A DNA stretch of 20,760 bases, taken from Oscillospiraceae bacterium. GTDB taxonomy: Bacteria > Bacillota > Clostridia > Oscillospirales > Ruminococcaceae. Of this stretch, positions 14,603 through 20,760 are shown piece by piece. Positions within the stretch are counted from its first letter, which is position 1; each line of letters begins with the position of its first letter. The stretch is from assembly GCA_900765125.1 (NCBI GenBank), contig CAAFQL010000125.1:1-20760 (forward strand), written 5' to 3'. Made by a program: the position numbers and the translations under genes. The notes beneath the pieces are model-generated. The model had not been told where the DNA came from. It made no database searches and saw nothing but the letters and a program-made list of their open reading frames with translations.

Positions 14603-17137
14603 ATGGCAGGACTTACAGAACGTGAAGCGCAGGCACGTCTGCGTACAGAAGGAGAAAATACGCTTGCACAAGGAAAGCAGATCGGAGCTATGAAAATATT
14701 TTTCGGACAGTTCAAGGATTTCATGGTAATGATCCTCCTCGTGGGAGCGGTTATAGCTGCTCTTTTAGGAGAAATCACTGATGCTGTTACCATTATACTT
14801 ATCGTACTGCTGAATGCTCTGCTTGGATTTGTACAGGAATACCGTACAGAAAGAACCCTTGAAGCACTAAGAGATATGACTGCACCACAGGCTAATGTCT
14901 GCCGTGATGGTAAATGGAAGAAAATTCCTGCAAGGCAGCTTGTCTGTGGTGATATAATTCGCATTGAATCAGGCGACAATGTACCGGCAGACTGCGCCGT
15001 TACAGAAAGTCATGGTCTTGCAGTTCAGGAATCTGTCCTCACAGGTGAATCAGAACCAGTTTCAAAGACACCTCAATCACCTTTGCCAAGCTCAAATGCT
15101 CTTCATCAGAAAGGTGTACTCTATTCAGGAACGGGCGTTCTGAGGGGAAGTGGTGAAGGCGTAGTCATTGCCACAGGTATAAATACTCAGATGGGAAAAA
15201 TATCCGAAAGCCTTACGGATATAGAAGATGCTATGACACCCTTGCAAAAACGCCTTGCAAGTCTTGGCAAGGTCGTAGGATTCTTATGTATTGGCGTATG
15301 CATTATAGTATTTTTGACCGGAATACTTCGAGGCGAACCGTTTTTTGATATGCTTATGACAGGTATCACCATAGCCATTGCTGCTATTCCGGAAGGACTT
15401 CCGGCTACTGTAACAATTGCTCTTGCTCTTGCCGTAAGCAGAATGCGTCAGCATAATGCACTTGTGAATCGTCTGCACAGCGTTGAAACCCTGGGCTGTG
15501 CAAATGTCATATGCTCAGATAAAACAGGAACCATAACAGAAAACAAAATGACTGTTACAGAAATAAATATTCTTGACGAATGCTTTAACGTCACTGCAAA
15601 CGGAATAACAAATGGAAAAGAATCTGTAAGCATAAACGGAAACAACGCTCTTTCAGAGATCCTTCACTGTGGAATACTTTGCAGCACAGCCACTGAAACA
15701 GATGGTGATCCTACGGAAACTGCCATTATAACTGCTGCCGTTAAGGCAGGGCTTCATTCGGAGAAAGTCAGAGCAAAATACCCACGCATTTCCATTGATC
15801 CGTTTGACAGTGATAAAAAATATATGAAAGTTAAAGTACGCAGTGGATCAGGAGAAAAAGTCTATGTAAAGGGTGCAGCTGACGTACTGCTTAAAATGTG
15901 CAGAAAATGCCTGCAAGGCAGTATGATTGTACCACTTACACCGGAGATTCTGAAAACAATAGAAAAGTCAGTAGGTGATATGTCAGCAAAAGCTCTAAGG
16001 GTTTTAGGATTTGCCTACGGAGAAAGTGATGATGAACTGGTTTTTGCAGGACTGTGCGGCATGGAGGATCCACCGAGAGCTGCTGCCAAAGCTGCGGTAC
16101 GTTTGTGCAGTCGTGCAAGAATACGTACTGTTATGATCACAGGAGATCATCCGGAAACAGCTGCTGCCATTGCTAAAAAGGCAGGTATTACAAGAGCAAG
16201 TCACGTACTGACAGGTGCACAGATCGATAAAATGTCCGACAGCGAGCTGGCAGCAGATGCTGACAGGTACGGTGTTTTTGCAAGAGTAAGCCCCGTCCAT
16301 AAGCTAAGACTTGTAAGAGCATTTCAAGCAAATGGTTCTGTCGTTGCCATGACAGGTGATGGCGTCAACGATGCTCCGGCTATAAAAGCTGCCGATGTTG
16401 GAGTTGCAATGGGAAAAGGCGGCACAGATGTAGCACGTCAAGCAGCCGATGTAGTACTGCTTGATGATAATTTTGAAACACTTGTAAGCGCTGTGGAACA
16501 AGGACGATGCGTTTACTCAAATATAAGAAAATTCGTACGCTATCTGCTCTCCTGCAATATAGGTGAAGTAGCAACCATGTTTTTGGGATTGTTGGTGGGA
16601 ATGCCCACTCCTCTCCTACCCGTGCAAGTACTGCTTGTAAATCTTGTAACAGACGGACTTCCAGCAATTGCACTTGGTCTTGAACCACCTGAGCCTGAGG
16701 ATATGTACTCTCCTCCAAGACGGAAAGACGAAGGCTTCTTCTCTGACGGCCTAATGCAAAAAATAGGTCTAAGAGGCATACTCATAGGTCTGTGTACTCT
16801 CGGCTCATTCAGCACTGCTCTGAGCTTAGAAGGTACTCTTGCAGGTGCAAGAACATCTGCCCTCTGTTCTCTTATACTATCCCAGCTTGTTCATGTTTTT
16901 GAATGCAAATCAGAGAAAAAAGGTCTTTTCCGCATACGTTATACAAATAATATGAAACTTATAGGCGCTGCTTTAATATCCCTTGCAGCACTTATTGCAG
17001 CCGTACAGGTTCCGGTAATGCAGGTTATATTCGGTACTGTAACTCTAAGCTCTTTAGGTTGGATATCTGCTATCGGATTTTCTATTGCAGTGCCTATATG
17101 CTCATCCCTTGCACTTTTCCGCAGAAAATCAGAGTGA
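14603..17137 (+). CDS. Calcium-type cation-transporting P-type ATPase
   Basis: An 844-residue P-type ATPase, probably exporting Ca2+ across the cytoplasmic membrane. It has an N-terminal cation-ATPase domain, TGES at 147-150 (actuator), PEGLP at 263-267 in membrane helix 4, the phosphorylated Asp306 in DKTGT, and TGDGVNDAP from about 584. The helix 6 motif NLVTDGLPA is at about 680-688. PEGLP plus N-x-x-T-D is the type IIA (SERCA/PMCA-like) pattern, which favours Ca2+ over K+ or heavy metals; Mn2+ is possible. Hydrophobic segments fit ten helices. The ATG at 14603 has GGGAGGTG just upstream; the GTG at 14594 lies inside that site. Its end overlaps gpr by nine bases, tail to tail. Confidence 0.93.
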   Translation: MAGLTEREAQARLRTEGENTLAQGKQIGAMKIFFGQFKDFMVMILLVGAVIAALLGEITDAVTIILIVLLNALLGFVQEYRTERTLEALRDMTAPQANVCRDGKWKKIPARQLVCGDIIRIESGDNVPADCAVTESHGLAVQESVLTGESEPVSKTPQSPLPSSNALHQKGVLYSGTGVLRGSGEGVVIATGINTQMGKISESLTDIEDAMTPLQKRLASLGKVVGFLCIGVCIIVFLTGILRGEPFFDMLMTGITIAIAAIPEGLPATVTIALALAVSRMRQHNALVNRLHSVETLGCANVICSDKTGTITENKMTVTEINILDECFNVTANGITNGKESVSINGNNALSEILHCGILCSTATETDGDPTETAIITAAVKAGLHSEKVRAKYPRISIDPFDSDKKYMKVKVRSGSGEKVYVKGAADVLLKMCRKCLQGSMIVPLTPEILKTIEKSVGDMSAKALRVLGFAYGESDDELVFAGLCGMEDPPRAAAKAAVRLCSRARIRTVMITGDHPETAAAIAKKAGITRASHVLTGAQIDKMSDSELAADADRYGVFARVSPVHKLRLVRAFQANGSVVAMTGDGVNDAPAIKAADVGVAMGKGGTDVARQAADVVLLDDNFETLVSAVEQGRCVYSNIRKFVRYLLSCNIGEVATMFLGLLVGMPTPLLPVQVLLVNLVTDGLPAIALGLEPPEPEDMYSPPRRKDEGFFSDGLMQKIGLRGILIGLCTLGSFSTALSLEGTLAGARTSALCSLILSQLVHVFECKSEKKGLFRIRYTNNMKLIGAALISLAALIAAVQVPVMQVIFGTVTLSSLGWISAIGFSIAVPICSSLALFRRKSE

Positions 17138-17980
17138 TTGTGCATCGGCAAAGGTGAGTTCCTTGTGAAGAGCCATATTTATTCCGCATGAGATCATTCC
17201 TGCCGCATGATCTATAAGTCTGTCAATATCTCTTGGCGTTACCATCATATTAGGGCTGTTCTCCGGTACATCCTGTCCTGTGATGCTCTTTGCAACAGTA
17301 TGGAGATCTACTACTGTAGGAACTCCTACAGCGATCACAGGCACACCAAGAGTGCTTTCGGAAAGCTCCATACGTTTATTGTCAACGCCGCTTCCGGGAC
17401 ATATACCGCTGTCACACAGCTGAATTGTAGTTCCAAGCCTTGAAAGTTCCGCACAGGCAAGAGCGTCAATTGCAATAACCGCAGCAGGTCTTGTTTTTTC
17501 ACAGACAGCAGAAATTATCTCAGCTGTTTCCATGCCTGTCTGCCCAAGTACACCACTCTGAAGTACGCTTACAGCTCTCAGTGAACGCAGAAAGTCCGCT
17601 TCTCCGTCTATAAGTTCTTTTCTCAAGTGACGTGTTGCAAGAACCTTTCCTGCAGTTCTCGGACCTAATGCATCAGGAGTTATTGCGCTGTTTCCAAGCC
17701 CAGCTATAAGAACGCAGCCATCATCGGGCAGAAATGCAGAAAGTTCATTAGAAAGCTCCTCTGTCATTGCCTGATAGGTATCCGAAAAACGGCTGAGTGC
17801 ATTTGTTTCAAGAGTAAGGTATCTACCTTTCGGCTTGCCTATTTTTTCACCATCAGCATCACTGTCAACTTTTATATCGGTTATACGAAAAGCTCTGCCT
17901 CGTACATCACAGTGAATTCCTTTACCTGATTTAGTGTTTTCATCCATTCTTTCAAGTGCAAGATCTGTTCTTATATTCAT
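17129..17980 (-). CDS. gpr: Spore germination protease GPR
   Basis: Degrades small acid-soluble spore proteins at germination in endospore formers. The 283 residues start MNIRTDLALE, matching the mature N-terminus of the family (RTDLA), so no propeptide is visible. The two essential aspartates of this atypical aspartic protease appear to be Asp103 (TPDALGP) and Asp172 (IAIDALA). LIAGLGN, GVLGQTG and VGVPTVVDL are also characteristic. It is clearly shorter than Bacillus GPR (about 370 residues), mostly after Asp172. AAGGAG precedes the ATG. It is divergent from rpsT, a neighbourhood known from Bacillus. I found no convincing sigma-G promoter upstream. Confidence 0.93.
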   Translation of the reverse strand: MNIRTDLALERMDENTKSGKGIHCDVRGRAFRITDIKVDSDADGEKIGKPKGRYLTLETNALSRFSDTYQAMTEELSNELSAFLPDDGCVLIAGLGNSAITPDALGPRTAGKVLATRHLRKELIDGEADFLRSLRAVSVLQSGVLGQTGMETAEIISAVCEKTRPAAVIAIDALACAELSRLGTTIQLCDSGICPGSGVDNKRMELSESTLGVPVIAVGVPTVVDLHTVAKSITGQDVPENSPNMMVTPRDIDRLIDHAAGMISCGINMALHKELTFADAQSL

Positions 17981-18060
17981 TATTTTCTCTCCTTAACGAT
18001 TTTGTGCGTTTTAACTGTAATTGGGGATAAAAAATCGGCATATTATTAAAAAAATAACTA

Positions 18061-18089
18061 TTGCAATATTCTGTAAATCGTGGTATAAT
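18061..18089 (+). promoter_or_regulatory. Strong promoter of rpsT
   Basis: TTGCAA (18061-18066), a 17-base spacer and TATAAT (18084-18089), with TGG before the -10 giving an extended -10. Transcription should start near 18096, leaving a leader of about 150 bases before the rpsT ATG. Confidence 0.88.
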
Positions 18090-18096
18090 ATGATTT

Positions 18097-18246
18097 AGTC
18101 ATGATGCGATATAACCCAATTGCATCGGCAAATGGTCGTACCATCTTGCAGGGAACGGTACCGTGTCAATTCCGTTTCTATGATATGACTTTGCTTATTG
18201 GATATCCACGGGAAATCCGACCATTAAAAACAAGGAGGTGGCACAA
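18097..18246 (+). promoter_or_regulatory. Long structured leader of rpsT mRNA
   Basis: Three helices can be drawn by eye. A 9-bp hairpin pairs 18102-18110 with 18119-18127 (loop ATAACCCA). A long-range 8-bp helix pairs AATGGTCG (18131-18138) with CGACCATT (18218-18225), just before the ribosome-binding site. Inside it, an 8-bp hairpin including G-U pairs joins 18151-18158 with 18172-18179. The 5' strand of the long-range helix can instead form a local hairpin, ATGGT-CGT-ACCAT (18132-18144), so two folds compete. S20 is known to repress its own translation in Escherichia coli. An autoregulatory leader is plausible here but inferred. Confidence 0.55.
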
Positions 18247-18507
18247 ATGCCAAATATTAAATCCGCTAAGAAGAGAGTAAAGGTTACTAAGACTAAGGCA
18301 GCCCTGAACAAGGCAAGAAAGTCCAATATGAAAACCCTCATTAAGAAGGCTGACGCAGCTTGCGCAAACAACGCTGCTGATAAGGAAGCTGCAATCAAGG
18401 TGGCTATCAAGCGTGTAGATCAGGCTTGCGCTAAGGGTCTCATGCATAAGAACGCTGCAGCAAGAAAGAAGTCTCAGCTGATGAAGAAGCTGAACGCAGC
18501 TGGCTAA
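18247..18507 (+). CDS. rpsT: 30S ribosomal protein S20 (bS20)
   Basis: Binds 16S rRNA early in 30S assembly. The 86-residue, very basic, helical protein starts MPNIKSAKKRVKV, close to the family signature. It also has the conserved SNMKTLIKKA and a C-terminal KGLMHKNAAARKKSQLMKKL. I chose the ATG at 18247 because AAGGAGGT lies directly upstream at ideal spacing; the GTG at 18238 is part of that site. It is a single-gene unit with its own promoter, long leader and terminator. Ala and Lys codons show the strong bias expected of a highly expressed gene. Confidence 0.98.
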   Translation: MPNIKSAKKRVKVTKTKAALNKARKSNMKTLIKKADAACANNAADKEAAIKVAIKRVDQACAKGLMHKNAAARKKSQLMKKLNAAG

Positions 18508-18542
18508 GATATTACTTAGTCTATATTAAAATGTAAAAATTG

Positions 18543-18575
18543 GGCTGTTGCGTAAAATATCGCAGCAGCCTTTTT
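18543..18575 (+). terminator. Intrinsic terminator of rpsT
   Basis: GGCTGTTGCG pairs with CGCAGCAGCC (10 bp, one G-U) across the loop TAAAATAT and is followed by TTTTT. It lies 35 bases after the rpsT stop. Confidence 0.93.
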
Positions 18576-18591
18576 GTACCTCAAATAAAAT

Positions 18592-18828
18592 TTATTTTGA
18601 TTGACGCTGTCCTTTAGGATATGGTTCCTTTTCGTCAGTCAAACCGAGTAGAAAGTCAACGCTGGTATTGTAAAATTCAGCAAGGGCAATCCACACTTCT
18701 GTTGGAATGTCCCTCATGCCAAGCTCATATCTTGAATACGTAACCTGCGTACAATGGAGATATTCAGCTAAATCACGTTGATATAAGTCGGCATCTTCAC
18801 GGAGATTTCTTACTCTTTCGTATTGCAT
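18592..18828 (-). CDS. Small Xre-family helix-turn-helix repressor
   Basis: A 78-residue DNA-binding protein made almost entirely of one Cro/C1-type helix-turn-helix domain. The HTH spans about residues 17-42 (QRDLAEYLHCTQVTYSRYE), and IPTEVWIALAEFYNTSVDFLLG is the usual fourth/fifth-helix segment. The C-terminus is short and basic (KGQRQSK). AAAGGAG precedes the ATG. The gene diverges from a 62-residue protein gene, and the gap between them carries two matching repeats that are the probable operators. It is most likely an autoregulator; no effector domain is present. Confidence 0.9.
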   Translation of the reverse strand: MQYERVRNLREDADLYQRDLAEYLHCTQVTYSRYELGMRDIPTEVWIALAEFYNTSVDFLLGLTDEKEPYPKGQRQSK

Positions 18829-18851
18829 ATTGTCACTCCTTTCATGGAATC

Positions 18852-18857
18852 ATTATA
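18852..18857 (-). promoter_or_regulatory. Predicted -10 box of the Xre gene
   Basis: TATAAT on the minus strand, about 23 bases before the Xre ATG. No good -35 is visible. The upstream operator (18862-18878) covers the spacer, as expected for autorepression. Confidence 0.6.
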
Positions 18858-18861
18858 TGAC

Positions 18862-18903
18862 AAACCAAAATGGTATATTGACATATAAACCAAATTGGTA
18901 TAT
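18862..18903. promoter_or_regulatory. Two operator repeats between the Xre gene and the divergent small gene
   Basis: AAACCAAAATGGTATAT (18862-18878) and AAACCAAATTGGTATAT (18887-18903) differ at one base and are offset by 25 bases. Each contains an inverted repeat, ACCA-N3-TGGT, and the second is symmetric over 11 bases (ACCAA-A-TTGGT). One lies over the Xre promoter and the other inside the spacer of the opposite promoter. They are the natural binding sites for the Xre protein, though this is inferred. Confidence 0.75.
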
Positions 18904-18906
18904 AAT
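18878..18906 (+). promoter_or_regulatory. Consensus promoter of the 62-residue protein gene
   Basis: TTGACA (18878-18883), exactly 17 bases, TATAAT (18901-18906): a perfect consensus sigma-A promoter. The spacer contains the symmetric operator, so the promoter should be strong but repressible. The start site is about 20 bases before the ATG at 18933. Confidence 0.88.
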
Positions 18907-18932
18907 GATACTTTGAAAGGCGGTATGTTATT

Positions 18933-19121
18933 ATGAAATACCAGAGATATAAAAAAGCCTACTTCTGTTTGTTCTGTACTATGTGTGATACAATTGAGTT
19001 AATGGAAAAGATTATGAAGGAAATTGATCCATGCAGTGAGGCTGCAAAGCTGCTGACAGCTGAGACAGAACGTCTTATAGCTGTACAGCAGAAAGCCGAG
19101 GAGATCATAATATCGGACTAA
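18933..19121 (+). CDS. Small protein of unknown function, controlled with the Xre gene
   Basis: A 62-residue protein with no family I recognise. A basic N-terminus (MKYQRYKKAY) is followed by a hydrophobic, cysteine-rich stretch, C12-L-F-C15-T-M-C18, then a long amphipathic helix (about 20-59) with a single Cys34. It is too short for a confident membrane segment. AAAGGCGG lies upstream of the ATG at somewhat long spacing. The perfect promoter and operators make a real gene likely. It ends eight bases from the convergent mazF stop. The role could be an antirepressor, a small effector or a toxin/antitoxin partner; none is supported directly. Confidence 0.65.
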   Translation: MKYQRYKKAYFCLFCTMCDTIELMEKIMKEIDPCSEAAKLLTAETERLIAVQQKAEEIIISD

Positions 19122-19129
19122 ATATATCA

Positions 19130-19477
19130 CTAAACACCCAGACCGAAACTTATTTGCAGTGCATTATTTATCTGAGTCATAGATGTAGTATCAAGTGCGC
19201 CCATTTTATCTTTAAGACGGCGTTTGTCAATAGTGCGTATCTGCTCTAAAAGTACAATGCTATCCTTTGTTAGGCCACAGGAATCTGCGCTGACTGGTAT
19301 ATGAGTAGGCAATTTTGCCTTATCTTTCTGACTGGTTATTGCAGCAGCAATGACTGTGGGGCTATGCTTATTGCCAACATCATTCTGCACGATAAGTACG
19401 GGTCTTACTCCGCCCTGTTCAGAACCTACTACCGGGCTAAGATCAGCGTAGTAGATTTCTCCTCTTCTGACCATCAT
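19130..19477 (-). CDS. mazF: MazF/PemK-type endoribonuclease toxin without adjacent antitoxin
   Basis: A sequence-specific mRNA interferase. The 115-residue protein begins VRRGEIYYADLSPVVGSEQGG. It has the conserved GGVRPVLIVQND with catalytic Arg25 and AAAITSQ with Thr48, matching the active-site positions of Bacillus MazF (NdoA). GGAG precedes ATG-ATG at 19472-19477, so the start could be either codon. No MazE-like antitoxin lies upstream in the same direction; the next gene upstream is birA on the other strand. Downstream is the convergent 62-residue gene. An antitoxin may be encoded elsewhere or be of a new type. Confidence 0.92.
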   Translation of the reverse strand: MMVRRGEIYYADLSPVVGSEQGGVRPVLIVQNDVGNKHSPTVIAAAITSQKDKAKLPTHIPVSADSCGLTKDSIVLLEQIRTIDKRRLKDKMGALDTTSMTQINNALQISFGLGV

Positions 19478-19499
19478 ATATATTCACTCCTATTTAAGA

Positions 19500-19505
19500 A
19501 TTATA
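19500..19505 (-). promoter_or_regulatory. Predicted -10 box of mazF
   Basis: TATAAT on the minus strand, 22 bases before the mazF ATG. No clear -35 at 16-18 bases was found, so the promoter may be weak or factor-dependent. Confidence 0.5.
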
Positions 19506-19540
19506 CTCTGTCTGGATTATGCCCTGTTATTATTATTTTA

Positions 19541-19563
19541 TGCACCTTTTATAGATAGGTGCG
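19541..19563 (+). promoter_or_regulatory. Hairpin directly before the birA ribosome-binding site
   Basis: GCACCT (19542-19547) pairs with AGGTGC (19557-19562) across a 9-base loop, with an extra U-G pair. The 3' arm runs straight into GAGGAGG, the birA ribosome-binding site. No U-run follows, so it is not a terminator. It could modulate birA translation. Confidence 0.4.
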
Positions 19564-19578
19564 AGGAGGAATTTTTAA

Positions 19579-20304
19579 ATGATAAAGTTTTCACCGATTT
19601 ACTTTGATGAACTGGATTCCACAAATACAAAATGCAAATTACTGGCACGAAACGGAGCACCTCATGGTACAGCTGTTATTGCAGCATCTCAGACAGCGGG
19701 AAAAGGTAGACTTGGCCGACGCTTCTGTTCTCCGAAAGATGCCGGACTTTACTGTACGGTACTGATTCGTGAAGGATTTGACGCAGAAACGGTATCCCTT
19801 ATAACGCCCTGCGCCGCCGTTGCTACAGCTAAAGCAATTGAGGAAGTTTCAGGACAAGCTGCACAAATCAAATGGGTAAACGACATTTTCATGGGTGAAA
19901 GGAAGCTATGTGGTATTCTTACAGAAGCATCTTTGCCGGACTTTGCTGTAATAGGTATTGGAATAAATCTTCTGCATGATAAAAAAGAGTTTCCAGAAGA
20001 ACTTCATTCCATTGTAACTTCTATTGAAGAGCAAACCAGTCGAATTATTACACCAAAAGAAATGGAAAAAGCGCTCCTTTATCATTTATCTGAAGAGTTA
20101 TCACAGCTAAAGAGTAAAAAGTTTATGACAGAATACAAAAAACGCTCTTTTCTTATAGGAAAAGAGGTCGATGTTCATTCTGGAAATGATGTATTCCCGG
20201 CAAAAGTTATTGATATTAATGACAATGCTGAACTGATACTTAGCCTGCCTACCGGAAAAATCATAACGCTTTTTAGTGGTGAGGTCTCCGTTAGAATAAG
20301 ATAA
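19579..20304 (+). CDS. birA: Biotin--[acetyl-CoA carboxylase] ligase, catalytic domain only
   Basis: Activates biotin as biotinyl-AMP and attaches it to Lys121 of AccB. The 241 residues contain DELDSTN at 10-16, GKGRLGRRF at 41-49 (biotinyl-AMP loop), KWVND at 98-102, Lys109 in RKLCGIL, and GIGIN at 126-130. A small C-terminal SH3-like domain (GKEVDVHSG to GEVSV) follows. It lacks the N-terminal DNA-binding domain of the Escherichia coli protein, so it is an enzyme only and not a repressor of biotin genes. GAGGAGG precedes the ATG, just after a hairpin. It is divergent from mazF. Confidence 0.95.
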   Translation: MIKFSPIYFDELDSTNTKCKLLARNGAPHGTAVIAASQTAGKGRLGRRFCSPKDAGLYCTVLIREGFDAETVSLITPCAAVATAKAIEEVSGQAAQIKWVNDIFMGERKLCGILTEASLPDFAVIGIGINLLHDKKEFPEELHSIVTSIEEQTSRIITPKEMEKALLYHLSEELSQLKSKKFMTEYKKRSFLIGKEVDVHSGNDVFPAKVIDINDNAELILSLPTGKIITLFSGEVSVRIR

Positions 20305-20323
20305 AATTATATGAATATAACAA

Positions 20324-20353
20324 AAAAGAGCCACAGAAACCTGTGACTCTTTT
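20324..20353. terminator. Bidirectional terminator between birA and the permease gene
   Basis: AAAAGAG-C-CACAG pairs with CTGTG-A-CTCTTTT around the loop AAAC, with one C-A mismatch. It has T-rich DNA on the 3' side and A-rich DNA on the 5' side, so it can stop transcription from both convergent genes. Confidence 0.88.
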
Positions 20354-20368
20354 CTTATAGTAACTTAA

Positions 20369-20760
20369 TTACTCCTTAACGCCACCCAAAGCTACGCCAC
20401 CAACGATGAACTTGGACAAGCAGAGATAAATGATAACGATTGGAATGATAGACAGAGCAACTGCTGCATACTGCGCACCAGCATCAGGATGCTTATCCTG
20501 ACCAAGTACGTTCTGAATCATGATAGGCATTGTGTAACGCTTTGTGTTACTCAGAATGATCATGTTCTGTGTATAGTAGTTGTTCCAGTTTGAAACGAAT
20601 GCAAAGATTGCCTGTACTGCAATAGCCGGCTTACACATCGGAATTGCAATAGAAATGAATGTACGGAACTCTCCGCATCCATCAATTCTTGCTGCTTCTA
20701 CGATATCCAGCGGGAATGAAGACTTCATATACTGACGCATATAGAATACTACAGCAGGAG
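20369..20760 (-). CDS. Sugar ABC transporter permease (MalG type), C-terminal part
   Basis: The C-terminal 129 codons of a membrane permease whose start lies beyond the window; the frame stays open to the edge (…PAVVFYMRQYMKSSFP). The EAA loop that contacts the ATPase is clear: EAARIDGCGEF followed by ISIAIPMCKPA. Two hydrophobic segments follow, around AIAVQAIFAFVSNW and AAVALSIIPIVIIYLCLSKFIVGG, and the protein ends GGVALGGVKE, typical of MalG/UgpE-like carbohydrate importers. The binding protein, partner permease and substrate are not visible. It converges on birA across a shared terminator. Confidence 0.93.
   Translation of the reverse strand, partial: PAVVFYMRQYMKSSFPLDIVEAARIDGCGEFRTFISIAIPMCKPAIAVQAIFAFVSNWNNYYTQNMIILSNTKRYTMPIMIQNVLGQDKHPDAGAQYAAVALSIIPIVIIYLCLSKFIVGGVALGGVKE

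Noticed and set aside
14551..14979. Minus-strand frame over the start of the Ca2+ ATPase gene
   Set aside because: Antisense to a conserved ATPase region; Ser/Arg-rich translation without any motif.
17981..18060. Sigma-G promoter for gpr
   Set aside because: A CAATTACA-like -10 could be drawn, but no matching -35 sits at correct spacing.

Overview
The window looks like chromosomal DNA of an anaerobic, low-to-moderate GC Firmicute of class Clostridia, probably Oscillospirales/Ruminococcaceae. This is an inference from three things: strong GGAGG ribosome-binding sites, the use of FabK rather than FabI, and the spore-protease gene gpr beside rpsT as in endospore formers. I see no phage, transposon, CRISPR array, tRNA or rRNA. 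There is no gene-free stretch over 300 bases; the longest gaps are 8199-8451 and 17981-18246.

1-8330, minus strand: an almost complete type II fatty-acid synthesis operon. Transcription runs fabH, fabK, fabG, fabF, accB, fabZ, accC, accD, accA, then the first codons of acpP at the window edge. A good promoter (TTGCAA, 17 bases, TATAAT) lies at 8302-8330. The four acetyl-CoA carboxylase subunits supply malonyl-CoA. FabH, FabF, FabG, FabZ and FabK then start and run elongation on ACP.

8452-12378, plus strand: fabD, the malonyl transferase missing from the operon above, is transcribed away from it. It is translationally coupled to the shikimate genes aroE and aroK, followed by an amidohydrolase of unknown substrate and a small four-helix membrane protein.

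12415-13640: a branched-chain aminotransferase with its own promoter, a perfect 8+8 inverted repeat just after the -10 box, and a terminator.

13671-17980: a cysteine-cluster (YkgJ-type) protein, a small unknown protein, a calcium-type P-type ATPase and the germination protease gpr, whose end overlaps that of the ATPase gene.

18061-18575: rpsT (ribosomal protein S20) with an extended -10 promoter, a roughly 150-base leader that can form several helices, and a terminator.

18592-19477: a small Xre-type repressor and a divergent 62-residue protein of unknown function share an intergenic region with two near-identical operator repeats, one inside a consensus promoter. A MazF toxin gene without an adjacent antitoxin follows.

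19579-20760: birA, which would biotinylate AccB encoded earlier in the window, then a bidirectional terminator and the C-terminal half of a sugar ABC transporter permease.

Most of the window is housekeeping. The least explained parts are the rpsT leader, the Xre/small-protein operator region, the ilvE operator-like repeat and the fabD-aroE-aroK-amidohydrolase arrangement.
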